Assembly: GCA_013423325.1 (NCBI GenBank)
Contig: BLJB01000052.1
Coordinates: 274,913-338,912 of the forward strand
Direction: 5' to 3'
DNA from: Usnea hakonensis
Lineage: Eukaryota; Ascomycota; Lecanoromycetes; Lecanorales; Parmeliaceae
DNA: 64,000 nt
The notes beneath the pieces are model-generated. The model saw only the letters and a list, made by a program, of their open reading frames with translations, was not told where the DNA came from and made no database searches. Shown here in pieces: positions 21,321-31,723 of this stretch; positions within the stretch are counted from its first letter, which is position 1; the number at the start of each line of letters is the position of its first letter. Made by a program: the position numbers and the translations under genes.

Positions 21321-23879
21321 CTTTGATGATGTCGTAACTGGTGTTGTTGGCGGAAGTAGAGGACGGAAGAAGTGATCGATGGTTCGTTTGGCGTACTTCG
21401 GCACAGAAAGAATGTGTCAGACCCATCACGGATGAAGGGTACAATTCTTCATGTCTTTCCGGGCCCGAAATTGCTAGTCTGCCCTACATTTTCTTCTCTG
21501 ACCAGAGTCTCCTCCTTACCGTCAAATGTGTGAATCACTTGGCGTCGTTGGTCGGGAGGGGCATCATTTCCCATTAACAAAAATATCTGGATCACGAGTC
21601 AGTGAACAAACACCGAGTCTCTGCCTCTATGAATCAAGCCATCGATACGACGTACCCTTTCATTTTCTGCTTCGCTTCCACTGTCGCTTCTAGCCGACAC
21701 TGGACTGGGATACTTGAAAGCATGACGATCGCCACAGTTGTAAGAAGCATTAAGGATACCCTCAAGGAAACAAGCATTATCGCCATGAGTGAAAGAGCCT
21801 CAATGTACAGTCTGAAAATCTATCGACGTCCCCTTTCACAGAAGCGGGGGCACGGCAATAGATGTTTGGTGCATATAGATATATCTAACATATTGATCAG
21901 CTTAGTACTTGCATGTCTTGGAATGATAGGTACTACCTATGTATGCTTTCTCTTCTCCTTGCTGGTGAACAAAAAGACAACAACTCTCTGGTCACTTGCT
22001 TCTTCTTCTTCAAGATAAAAAACAAGGTTGGAACCCCTTAGTAAATAAGGACGATGAGTAAGACATATGGATTGTGTGTATAAATCTAAGAAGTAGGACA
22101 ACTTTGTGCTTGCATGTATAAGGATAGTGAGTGCTATCACGAAATTATCTTTCTGCTTTCTGAAAGAAAAGGCAGGAGATTTGTTGATATATATTTGTAT
22201 CGTAGGGACGAAGAAATATTTGTGGTTGAAGGAGGTAATTTTGAGGAGATATTTATGCTCGCCGGGAGACGCTAGTGACAGAGAACATGCTAAGTGACAG
22301 CTTGTGTTGTTCGGCATGTCTGACTGTGAAGCTGGATCGCTTTATTCACTTACGTAGGTACAGGACTTAGTGCTAAGTTAAGTAAATTTATTCACTGCTG
22401 ATTCGCTGCCGGGATCTTAGGGTCACATAGAAGATACTTGAACACTTGTGATAACGCTTAAACACATGCTCATTAGGACGCTAAGGCAAAACCTAATCCT
22501 ACTTGAACGGCAAATGTCAGAGACAAGGGTCACAAGATCATGCAGCATGACTCCGGAAACGCCCATGTCTCAGCAGACCGCTTTTCTCCACGCTAGGCTG
22601 ATTTCTCAAAGAGAGCTTTTGTCAGGGGTCAGGGGTATAAGATTATTTGTGAAGTGCTGCATGTCACTTAGGTGGCGTTTTGCTCGTACCGCTTTTCGCC
22701 AAGGTGAAGAAGAAACTACCCCTCAGTCAAGGGATTTGTCAGGGATTAGGGGCACAACGCTTATAGTGTGAAGTGCTGCATGTCACTTAACGTTTTATCA
22801 CTCTCACGCAGTTACCTGGACTATAAAATTCTGCACAGCATGTGACTTTCCGGAAATGAGTCTTTTTAAACACACTCTGACTTGAGTAAACACTTAGAAA
22901 CATCACATAGACTCTACCACTGCCAGAAAATGCTGTGCCAAATGTAGACGGAATTCTGAGAGACTTTAGAATGAGAGAAAGTAGTCAGCTAGTAGGATAA
23001 CCCTTCTACCAGCTGCCTAGCTGACCATTGTCACATACTCAGATTATCAAGTGAATCCTTGCCATCATCTAAGCTCGCAGTCAAGCTCACTAAGGTCAGC
23101 AGACTTTGACATCTGCAGAGGCGGGATGCTCTTTGCCAATCGCAGACCCCATGAGAGAACTTTACCAACTAGTATGAATATCCCTCTACTGCTTACCTGT
23201 CTGCCAAGATTCCAGACTTTGCGTAATTGATCGAGGTATCCGCACTGTAGAGTGAGCCTTGCAGAATTTGAGCCCCAAATTTGTATTTAATCACCATAAG
23301 GAGAAAAGTAAGCCAAATGAGCAGCATGAAAGTCCACTTGGTGGGACATACAACTTTGTGGCTTATCCGCGGTCAGTAAAAGCGATTGTCTTTTACAGTT
23401 CTTGTCATCCATCAAAACAGATACATGATAAAGCTAGTATACCGGCTGAAGAAGAAAAGAAACTACTAGACACGGCGTTTTGTGACGGTATAAAGCATGG
23501 TAAAGACTTGAAAATGCAAGACTGATTAATTGTCACTTGCATCTTTTCAACACCCACAAGACTGGTCAGACAGGAATGGCACCCAGAAATCAAGAAGTAG
23601 CTCACCTCAATCAGTAACAACCTACCCTTCGGAGTCTTTGCTTTGCGAAGAAATTCAGCGCAACAGCAGAGTTATCAGTTGTTGTTTTGTTTATTACTTC
23701 TTCAAGCATGGTGCTGTCAATGCTGTTCATGTCAATACAAGAGACTGAGTCCGCGTAGATAAGCCCGCTCTTAATGGATCTTCATATGTAACTATCAAGC
23801 TGTCTGTTTTGTTTGCTTGCTTAATTGTTTGCTAGTGGGCCCCTCGGACTCATTTCAGGTCTTCCGGGTTTGACTAACC
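21321..23879. other. Gene-poor stretch with diverged repeats
   Basis: No gene is supported over about 2.5 kb. The ORFs at 21602-22018 and 21937-22317 look like shadows, although hydrophobic stretches at 21900 and 22100 share CTTGCATGT and CTTTCT words and may be an old duplication. The clearest structure is the direct repeat listed at 22580-22790. ORF 23259-23525 has no homologue I recognise. Confidence 0.4.
22618..22790. repeat. Diverged direct repeat, about 119-bp period
   Basis: The 22-bp word starting GTGAAGTGCTGCATGTCAC occurs at 22649-22670 and again at 22768-22789. In both copies it is preceded by TTTGTCAGGG-t/a-T-c/t-AGGGG. Further upstream, ACCGCTTTTCtCC and ACCGCTTTTCGCC also recur. 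This indicates an old tandem duplication of about 110-119 bp, perhaps a piece of an eroded repeat. Confidence 0.6.
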
Positions 23880-24152
23880 CTAAGAGGCTTGGTGTTTTAA
23901 GTAGTCCTTCAGCTTAGGTTGAGGCTCGGGCCAATCCCATCCGTTCGCCTTGCTTGGAACCTTCGCCTCTGTTTCCCAACTAATGATCTTATTGGCTGAC
24001 CCCTTCTCCTCCCTTTCTTTCGAGAGTCGAATAGCCTTGCAGGCTCTGCATTTCTTGCCTGAGCGCATTCATCGTTCTGGGTGAACGCGACATTAGACCA
24101 TATGGCCCGCATTCACACACTCGTGGGTGAACACATGGTCACCGTCCTTCTT
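23880..24152 (-). pseudogene. Dead copy of the small Cys-rich gene at 25.1-25.5 kb
   Basis: The minus strand reads KKDGDHVFTHECVNAGHMV, stop, CRVHPER, stop, MRSGKKCRACKAIRLSKE and then VPSKANGWDWPEPQPKLKDY before its own stop at 23880. This lines up residue for residue with the intact neighbour (ENGSHVFGPRCVKQKHMEK, CPEHNVWRKYGDPCETC, EPSKANGWNWPKPKPNLKE), including every cysteine. Two in-frame stops (TAA, TGA) interrupt it at positions where the intact copy has Lys/Glu-type and Trp codons. The Trp-to-TGA change is the type produced by C-to-T mutation on the other strand, as in RIP, but a single case proves nothing. Confidence 0.75.
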
Positions 24153-25099
24153 GTCTATGCTATACGAGGATCAAAATGTACCTTAGCTGGATGCTTAAGG
24201 CGGGCTGGACTACCAATGGTGTGACGGTAATATCTCGTGCTATCTTAGGATCCTAGAGCAGTGGTCAACGAGATGCTTGTGCGGATGCACCATTGCTAAA
24301 TGCAACCTGCTGGTATATATTTAACAATTTGATCAAGGGACAAAGTGTTTGCACCTGGTCGATGCTGCTTACCGCTGTCAGTAATCTTGCTCTAGCTTCA
24401 TGAGATGCATACGTAGTCGGCGCGACTTTGCTTACACGGTTTTTGTTGATGGATGTCTTCATACAAGGGGATCCCACTTTCTCAATGTGGGTAGTAAACA
24501 AGGAGTATTTTTTCCTTCCTAAATTCGACCGGATCTTGGGTGTTTATCTAAGTGCGGCATGTCGAGCCGCTGGAGCCTCTTGGTTGGAAGCTGAGAAGAG
24601 CTAAAACCATGTCGTTTCCCGGCCTCGCTCTCATTCTCGAACTTGTTCTAATGGCTCTGTGCAGGCTTATATCTCTAATTCCCTTGCTCGAAACCACTGG
24701 TCTCCCGTCTGACAACAACGTCGTTTCTCATGCGTCAACCATCTACCAATCCTTCAGAGAAATCAAATTATTTGAGGTAGCCTAGCCTAAGATGTCTTGA
24801 TTCACAGTCCTTGCTGTTGTATCGCTGATGGGCGTCAGTTGTGGGTACGAATAGGTCAATTGTTCCAATCGTTCTCTCAGTCCTAGCCACCGTCCGGAGA
24901 CGACCTCGAAGCTGATGCCTTCTGACAGTCCATGGTTTCTGCATACTCAACAACAGTAACTAAGACTAAATTTTTACTCGAGGAACTTGATGAAGTGCTT
25001 GTCTCGTATTCCAGTCCTAAGATTGAGAGCGCTGATCTCGTTAGCTAGTTCGATAACCCTCCAAAGTGTGGGCCATACACACAGAGTCGGAAGTGTCAA
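24153..25099. other. Intergenic region with one doubtful short ORF
   Basis: A 58-codon plus frame from ATG 24609 to 24785 starts MSFPGLALILELVLMALCRL and is hydrophobic, possibly the first exon of a small gene ending at a GTAGCC donor. No continuing exon could be found, so it is not called. The rest shows nothing recognisable. Confidence 0.35.
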
Positions 25100-25506
25100 T
25101 CAAGGTTTATTGCCTCTCTTGCCCTTGCTGTTCTCGACCTTATTGCGCATTTCCTTGAGATTTGGCTTGGGTTTAGGCCAATTCCATCCGTTGGCTTTGG
25201 AAGGTTCTTGCGCCTTTGATTGCTGCGTCTCTGCATTTTTCTGTTCTTGCTCTCGTCGTCTTCGCGCCGCGCGACGGACCTCTTCACAGGTCTCACAGGG
25301 ATCGCCATATTTTCTCCAGACATTGTGCTCTGGACATTTTTCCATGTGCTTCTGCTTCACACATCTTGGGCCGAAGACGTGAGAACCATTTTCTTTATTC
25401 TCGCTGCCGAGTGATTAGCCCTGCTCGCATTGTCTCATCGTCGGCGTAAATTATACCATTCGTGGTTTTTATAGCCCATTGGAATAGTCTGTGGCATGGT
25501 TAGCAT
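25100..25506 (-). CDS. Small Cys-rich protein, two exons
   Basis: Exon 1 is 25457-25506 (ATG in an AACAATG context) and exon 2 is 25100-25403, with a 53-bp intron from GTATAA to GGCAG that carries a GCTAATCAC branch sequence. The product is 117 residues: MLTMPQTIPMGYKNHEC, then ENKENGSHVFGPRC, KCPEHNVWRKYGDPCETC, a run of Arg/Glu (RRAARRRREQEQK), and EPSKANGWNWPKPKPNLKE. Five cysteines plus nearby His (two in a CETC pair) suggest a small metal-binding knuckle, as in small fungal Cys/His proteins I have seen but cannot name. There is no signal peptide, so it is probably intracellular. The intron assignment is supported by the decayed homologue at 23880-24152, which preserves the same exon 2 reading. 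Function unknown. Confidence 0.72.
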
Positions 25507-26167
25507 TGTTGCTATTCGGGGAGAGGACTGCTAACAGTTGGATTCCGCGCAGCAGGTGCTGGGTGAAGCCCACCCACGTCAAATTCTATCTGTTGCTTTA
25601 ATTACGAAAGTAGTAGTCTGCCTTAGACTATGGTAATATTCGAAGAGCTTCTAGTCCGCGTTGTCGTGGGGTGGAAGATAATACCTGAGGAAGACGTAGA
25701 GAAGGTGAAGAAATAGGTTACCATTTCTTAGAAACTCTTGCCCGGGCATGATTATGTGTCAGCCTTTGTCATTCGGTCTACCCCTATACACACCCTTGCA
25801 TGGTTTTTGACACAGCCTCCCAAATACCAGTTGACACACATTTCGGGTCCCATGACCTATCGGATTGCGTTTCATCGATGTCATGAAGGTGTGACATTCA
25901 GATGTGTCGAAAATACTTCAACAACACCTTGCGTAGCGCTTAATCAGCACTGGTATTTTTTATTGATCTGGCTAGACATCTTCCTTTGCCGTCAAGCACC
26001 TCTCTTAAAATACCTTCTTCTCCATCATCCACCTCTCTCAGAATACTTTCTAACTTCGCGACTATCGAAGACATCCGCTGCCTTAACAGTGCTTGACTGT
26101 AACCTGCGAAGCTGCGTCGATATACGATCACCATACACCTAATAGCTCCGTCAATACTACCGTGAGA
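25507..26167. other. Upstream region of kinase paralogue 2
   Basis: About 660 bp between divergent genes. ORF 25738-26142 shows no domain-like sequence. CT-rich tracts (CCATCATCCACCTCTCTC) precede the ATG at 26168. An upstream non-ATG extension of the kinase frame to 26093 is open but was not used as the start. Confidence 0.4.
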
Positions 26168-29100
26168 ATGGCAACAACGTCTCCTCACTCCTCGGCCGGT
26201 AACAGAGCATATCAAGATGAATTATTCAGACAACAGTTCAGTGCAGTGCTAGCTCAACTCAATGTCGACAATATTGTTCTTCTCGCTGCATCAGTTCGAC
26301 AAGACATGCAAGCTCGACACGCTCCAGAGGATACAGATCCACCCGTGTCTGCTGATAACCCTGCGATTGCCTGCAAAGTTTTTTCGGAACCTTTGCGCGG
26401 ATCTTATAATCTTGCGTACCGCGTGCTGTTCGATGACGGCCTTGAATGGATTTTGAAAGTTCCTGCGAACGGTACGCGTGCCCGCTTTGACAGCCTGGCC
26501 GCAGACGCTCTGACCTCCGAGGTTATGACCATGAAGATGCTCCAGCGAGCAACAACTATTCCCATCCCCACCATCTATAGTTTTAATGCATCTCTGGATA
26601 ATGAGATTGGCTGTCCCTATATATTGATGGAGTTTCTGAAGGGCAGACCTCTATACGAGGGCTGGTTCGCCTCCGGGACTTCAAGCGCTAGACTCGAGCA
26701 ATTTCGAGCTAGGGCCTTGCAGACTGTAGCCGCAGCTATGGTACAGCTTAATGACTTCACTCTTCACCGTGGCGGGGCCCTTCGATTCAACTCAGCTGGC
26801 GAGCCTGTCGATGTTGTTGGAGCCAAGGTGCCGGATATAAACGCCTTTTACGACGGCGTTGACAAAACTTCATACCCTGAACACGACGTCTGGTGTAGAA
26901 AAGGCCCTACTGCCGACCCTTCTGATTATCTCCTATTCAACTTGAATCGCCGAGGTTACCAAGAGGGAGACAGCGAGTATAGCCGGGGTGTCTACGAGTC
27001 AATACGCCTCTTTGCTAAGTGGGGACTTGACTTTGTCCGACACATATCCCCCCAAGGACAACGATTTGTACTTGCACATCCAGATCTAGATCTCCAAAAC
27101 ATTCTCGTACTCGAAGACGGCACTCTTGCGGGAATTCTTGACTGGGACGGGGTGGCGGCAGTACCACTTTCGGTAGGCTGTCTAAAACTCCCGAATTGGC
27201 TTATAAGAGACTGGGATCCCTACTACTATAATTGGGACGTCGAAGCCAAAGCTCCAAAACTACGCTCTGGGCGCCTGGAAAATACTCCTGAGGAGCTAGT
27301 CGCTTATCGAGCAATGTATGCCCAGTTCATCGAGATGCTGCTCTCATCCAACTCGGCAAATGACACGGCGCGCAAGATGGGGGCTCACATAACGCGTCTA
27401 TCTTTGATAAGTTTGACACTTGAAACCGCTGCAAATTATCCTTACTCCACTGGCCAGACAATTGGGCACCTTTTTCGAAAAATGGAGCAAGCTTCCCGAA
27501 AGCCAGACAATGATGATATATCAGAGACTGGGGCCGTGGCGTCAGGTATGGGATCAGATGAAGGACCGAATCCAGGACAAAAAGTCAGTGACGGTGAACG
27601 CTCTGATGAAGCAGAGGGCAGAAATAGCTATGAAGACACTACGCCAACCGAGGTCGAAAACTCCGCTTCCGACCTCTCAGATGATGCAGAGCGTAAGTTA
27701 CCCGAGCGGCCTAGCCAGAATCGTATCCCCACTCCGCATGGATCTTCTCTTCGAGGTGTTGACAAAGAGATGAATGAAACGGATCCAATTGTGCAAGTAG
27801 CGCCTGGCACAATCGTGCACGAGCCAACGGAACTTGAAATAGAAGCACGCAAGACGCCTCTATCAGACCAAGTCGCGGCCGGAGAGACTACTCGTGACCA
27901 AACTGCTGTCACTTCTCGAAAGGGTAGAGTGGTTCAATGGGCCCTAGGTCTCGGTGTGAAGGGCTGCAGAAAGGCCTGCAAGGCCTTCTATAAGAAGATA
28001 CCAGCAGTACCTCTGTCCTCCGAGGATCCAGGAACTGCGATGCCTGGAGCTTTTATACAGACTCCTGTTGTGACAGGTATTCAGCACGCGAAGATGGATA
28101 CAAACACGGACGCGCATGTCCCGGAGAAGATTGATCTGGTTGGTGGAGACGATTGCCAGAAGGTCATATCTTGCGAACAGGAATCTCACCAGAGTAGGGG
28201 AAGTGAGGGTGATGAAGCCACGGATATAGGCCCAGAAAATATCTGGGCGCACATTGCTACGGATATCGATAAGGGCGGTATTCCCATTGACTGGATCATA
28301 AAGCGCCGGGATGTCATTGCGCAATGTGTCATTGAAAATTTGGGACAAGAGATTGAGCAAGAGAAAGAGAAAGAGCTTCGTTTGAAGAACAAGAAAGAAG
28401 CTAGAATGATCAAGAGAGCTAGACAGCCAGCCAGAAAGACACACGGAAATCATCAGAGCATTCCATCGACTGACAAACGCCCTTCTGCTAAGCCAACCGA
28501 TGTGGTCGTGGTGGAAAAGAAACGCACACCAACCGAGATAATCGGAACGGGAATGGCCGAGAATTTGGAGACAAAAAACCAAGCTAATGTCTCTGCCCTC
28601 ACCGAAGCGGAATCTGAAGTTATCCAGGCGGGGCAGCCGGCATCGGCTAAGCCAGAGCCCGAACATGCCGCTGTCCTGGAGTCCAGCATCATGGCAATTG
28701 GACGAGATCATTCGGATGGAGTTGATTCAAACCTCTTGCGATTAGACAACGACGATACAAGATCTTCAGAACCCAGAGTCGGTAATGCCGATATGAACTC
28801 CCTACTAGGCCAGGCAAGAGAAAATAATCGATCGACCACAGAGCACCGTGGAGATACAAATTTACAAAACGGGAAGCTGAAGGATCCATTCTATAGAGCC
28901 ATCGACATAGCCAACGATTACGCAATGGCGATGCTCTTGAAGCTGCGAGAACACGATGCTGCCGACGAGATTCTCCATGGCAACTTATCTCCGGTCGCAG
29001 TCAATGTGAAGGAAGAATCTAATAGTGAGACTGACTCGCTGGCACCGCCGTCCACTTCTGTCTCCGCAGTCGAATTTTCGAATCCCGCAGTACAACAAAA

Positions 29101-29722
29101 AGCCCGCGTCATGAGAGGTCGATGGTTTGAAACCCCTAGAGGCAGTTTAAAGCGACTTGATGAAGAGGATGTGGTGGGGGATAGCTTCAGTGATCCGGAG
29201 CAGTCCTCCCGATTCAGCAAGTCTTCCTCAGAGGAGAAGGGAGGATCTTCAAAGACTTCGATAGCTACCCACGGACTAGACGACCTAGCAAATTTTTTCA
29301 ATGGTCAGCACTCGTCTCCAGATCACAGCCAGTCTCAGAACGTCAACGCTTTCCAAGTCCCAAATGCTGGTGATGATGATGGTGACGACAATGGTGACGA
29401 TGATGATGACGAAGATCAAGACAGTGATGATGGAGGGGTCAAATTAGAAGGTTTGACTCAAAACAATAACGGTGAAATAAGCAACGAATCAGAAGAAGAA
29501 AACCTGTACGGAGAAGATGTTGGTCTTGTCAATGAGTGCTCGGGAAACACTGGCCATGAAGAACAGGAAAACCGCGGGCCAATGGTGACTGTCGACTATG
29601 GTGCCTTCAATATGCTTGAGGTTTGCGTGGCTCTAGGAAGAGGCAACCTCGATCAGGCGCGTATGAAGAAGCTGAAAGATATGTTTGATATATTGCTAGC
29701 TGAGGTTCTGGGCCAGATATAG
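26168..29722 (+). CDS. Very large APH-like kinase with disordered tail (paralogue 2)
   Basis: Intronless; 1184 residues from ATG 26168. The kinase region matches paralogue 1 closely: GSYNLAYRVLFDDGLEWILK with the ATP Lys, TSEVMTMKML, IGCPYILMEFLKGRPLYEGW, HPDLDLQN (H304, D306) and ILDWDG (D325), followed by the shared YRAMYAQF. From about residue 450 onward it is charged and low complexity. A basic segment RVVQWALGLGVKGCRKACKA (about 590) parallels the two CGW segments of paralogue 1. There is a Glu/Lys-rich stretch (EQEKEKELRLKNKKEARMIK), then an acidic Asp run encoded by GATGAT repeats near 29370-29430. The end module FNMLEVCVALGRGNLDQARM (from about residue 1147) matches the end of paralogue 1. 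Catalytic residues are intact. The substrate is unknown; antibiotic resistance should not be inferred from the fold. The long antisense frame 27944-28711 is a shadow. Confidence 0.88.
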   Translation: MATTSPHSSAGNRAYQDELFRQQFSAVLAQLNVDNIVLLAASVRQDMQARHAPEDTDPPVSADNPAIACKVFSEPLRGSYNLAYRVLFDDGLEWILKVPANGTRARFDSLAADALTSEVMTMKMLQRATTIPIPTIYSFNASLDNEIGCPYILMEFLKGRPLYEGWFASGTSSARLEQFRARALQTVAAAMVQLNDFTLHRGGALRFNSAGEPVDVVGAKVPDINAFYDGVDKTSYPEHDVWCRKGPTADPSDYLLFNLNRRGYQEGDSEYSRGVYESIRLFAKWGLDFVRHISPQGQRFVLAHPDLDLQNILVLEDGTLAGILDWDGVAAVPLSVGCLKLPNWLIRDWDPYYYNWDVEAKAPKLRSGRLENTPEELVAYRAMYAQFIEMLLSSNSANDTARKMGAHITRLSLISLTLETAANYPYSTGQTIGHLFRKMEQASRKPDNDDISETGAVASGMGSDEGPNPGQKVSDGERSDEAEGRNSYEDTTPTEVENSASDLSDDAERKLPERPSQNRIPTPHGSSLRGVDKEMNETDPIVQVAPGTIVHEPTELEIEARKTPLSDQVAAGETTRDQTAVTSRKGRVVQWALGLGVKGCRKACKAFYKKIPAVPLSSEDPGTAMPGAFIQTPVVTGIQHAKMDTNTDAHVPEKIDLVGGDDCQKVISCEQESHQSRGSEGDEATDIGPENIWAHIATDIDKGGIPIDWIIKRRDVIAQCVIENLGQEIEQEKEKELRLKNKKEARMIKRARQPARKTHGNHQSIPSTDKRPSAKPTDVVVVEKKRTPTEIIGTGMAENLETKNQANVSALTEAESEVIQAGQPASAKPEPEHAAVLESSIMAIGRDHSDGVDSNLLRLDNDDTRSSEPRVGNADMNSLLGQARENNRSTTEHRGDTNLQNGKLKDPFYRAIDIANDYAMAMLLKLREHDAADEILHGNLSPVAVNVKEESNSETDSLAPPSTSVSAVEFSNPAVQQKARVMRGRWFETPRGSLKRLDEEDVVGDSFSDPEQSSRFSKSSSEEKGGSSKTSIATHGLDDLANFFNGQHSSPDHSQSQNVNAFQVPNAGDDDGDDNGDDDDDEDQDSDDGGVKLEGLTQNNNGEISNESEEENLYGEDVGLVNECSGNTGHEEQENRGPMVTVDYGAFNMLEVCVALGRGNLDQARMKKLKDMFDILLAEVLGQI

Positions 29723-30455
29723 GAGACAGAAAGGGGAATCATGTTGAAAGATCCAAAATATTTTTGTAACGGTTGATAGGGTTGGAAGAAGGAATTTCTT
29801 ATTTTTACGGAGTATAGAAGTAATGCAAAGGGATTTTCTATGGGAGAGCTACAGGAGCGTGCAAATAAAGATCTTTGCTCTAGTCAAATAGGAATCAATT
29901 TTAGTAAACCCAGGAAAGCGCCCTATTTACGTGACTTTCGCGATCTAATTTAAAATTTCTCACATCTTACCCATCATATCGGTACACCAGGGAGCCACAT
30001 ACGATCATCGTATGTTCTGAGTACCTTCTGATGAAGAGGTCCCACGGCAGAGTGGCGCTTACTCAGCCCTGTAGTCTTTCCAAGTCTCAACACTAAGAGA
30101 AACAATGAGGCTAAGATTACTACGTAGTGCCTTCACTATTGCAGGATTGTGTCAGGCTGAATGTCACTCAATTCTTTCGACACTAAGCCTACCACACTTC
30201 ATTGAGTGGACTTAAAAGGGCTCTTTACTCTAGAATTTTTCTCTTTCTTTCCTTCTTTAACCACACTTGTTACGAAGCCTGCCTACTAGCGGTATATTCG
30301 ATCATATCTCTCTCTCTCTATATATATATCCACATACATATATGAATTCATGGGCAGCGATTCTACTTTCTTGCTTCACCTTCGACACCCTCATCCTGCT
30401 CTTAAGTCAACTTAGTAGCGCTATCATTCCTAGGAGCCCCATTCAAGGTTGAAGA
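29723..30455. other. 3' flank of kinase paralogue 2
   Basis: No gene called. It holds a TACGGAGTA element at about 29806, the sequence CTACAGGAGCGTGCAAAT at 29849-29866 (repeated near 31307), and a CT/AT microsatellite at about 30307-30330. The 61-codon ORF at 30267 is hydrophobic but unsupported. Confidence 0.45.
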
Positions 30456-31330
30456 TTGCGCAAGCCATGGTACAAGATTGATATCAATGGCAGAGGCATG
30501 CAGAATTCACGCCCTTCTAGAGGAGAGCGTCTTCGGGGTACTGGCATTCCTAAGGACCGATCGACAAGTGCTTGGGTCGCTTCACTGTGGGTGAAACGGG
30601 AAGGTGGCCTAGTGAGAAGGATGTCGAGAGAAGTCAGTGGAGAATGGCCTGCTGGTGATGAACAGAGAACTCTTGGAGATGAGACTCTCGGTAGGGTAAC
30701 AGGAGTGATGGCAATCAGCTCACCGCCGTGAACAATCATAACGACAATTCGGACTCAGTTCCCAGCAACCTGGTACCTCTGAGCATTGGCGCCTCTGTTA
30801 CCTCGCCTGAAGATGATCAAGCGTTGTCTGGTATCATTCATCAAACCGTCTTCCAGCCCATGATATCTGGTATGCACCAAGGATATGGAGACAGATGAAG
30901 ATGCTCGACCAAATGCGACTTTAGCCTCCTCGCCGTACCATGTTCCAGGAACATTCCCAGACTCACCAGAAATGCCGAGGCTCTCTTCGACTAAAGGGCC
31001 AACACGGAAATCGCAAGCTAGTGATGCGTTGACTACATTCCGGTCCATTTGTGATTGGTGGATCTAGGAAGTGGCAACCTTGATGAAGAGTGGTTGGAGG
31101 AACTGTACGAGGAAGCTAAGAGGTTGCTCGCTGAGGCTTTAGGCAGTATATATAACAGAGGAAGGTTGGTTGACGATGGTTCTATTGGGAGGAAATTCTC
31201 GAGCGGGTTCTGGGTGGTGTAGAAGTATCGCAAGGGCAATTTCAGGACAGAAACTTGCTCTTCAGGCGAGCCTTTCCGACTGGCAGTCAAAGGCAGAAAA
31301 AGCCCACTACAGGAGCGGGCAAATCAATTC
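30456..31330 (+). pseudogene. Frameshifted remnant of a third APH-like kinase tail
   Basis: Protein-like pieces in shifting frames: RGMQNSRPSRGERLRGTGI (30456-30731), NNHNDNSDSVPSNLVPLSIG to about 30890, GPTRKSQASDALTTFRSICD (to about 31055), then after a frame change LGSGNLDEEWLEELYEEAKR and LLAEALGSIYN (to about 31155). The last two blocks match the end module of paralogue 2 (FNMLEVCVALGRGNLDQARM, LLAEVLGQI). The similarity continues beyond the coding part: CTACAGGAGCGGGCAAAT at 31307-31324 differs by one base from the word at 29849-29866 in the 3' flank of paralogue 2. So a tail-plus-3'-flank copy was duplicated next door and has decayed. The kinase domain is not seen. The earliest part (30456-30720) is assigned with less confidence. 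Confidence 0.6.
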
Positions 31331-31723
31331 AAACTATCATCTATTTCAGGTCTCCTCAATTCCAGTTCTGCCACCCTCTCGTAGAACCGGTGATTAGATC
31401 AGTTCTCTGCCTCATTATCTTTATATAACAGGCCCATCAATCTGTAGGGTCTTCCCTTTGTTGTTTTTTTAGACAGTCGTGCTACGACAGAATCATATTT
31501 CGGTCAGCCTCAGAGTCTTTCACAAGACAAGTCATGTTTGACAGCGCCAAGCCCCAAATCATGGCTGTGCATGTATCAAGGACTCGACGCTATCAACACC
31601 ATGTCTATATCTATAACACAATTATAATAACCTTAAAGCAATGTCCGCACTAATTTTTTCCCTCTACATCCTCCCCACTCCCTCTTCGTACTACCCACCC
31701 TCAAACTAGCCCCATACCTCAAC
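31331..31723. other. Short intergenic region
   Basis: Nothing recognised apart from a CT-rich promoter-like stretch (about 31655-31715) before the next ATG. Confidence 0.4.

Noticed and set aside
21602..22317. Plus ORF 21602-22018 and minus ORF 21937-22317
   Set aside because: No recognisable domain, overlapping opposite strands; hydrophobic stretches could be chance in AT-rich DNA.
24609..24785. 58-codon hydrophobic ORF MSFPGLALILELVLMALC
   Set aside because: Could be a first exon, but no downstream exon could be joined and no family was recognised.
27944..28711. 255-codon antisense ORF within kinase paralogue 2
   Set aside because: Shadow of the low-complexity tail of a well-supported plus-strand gene.
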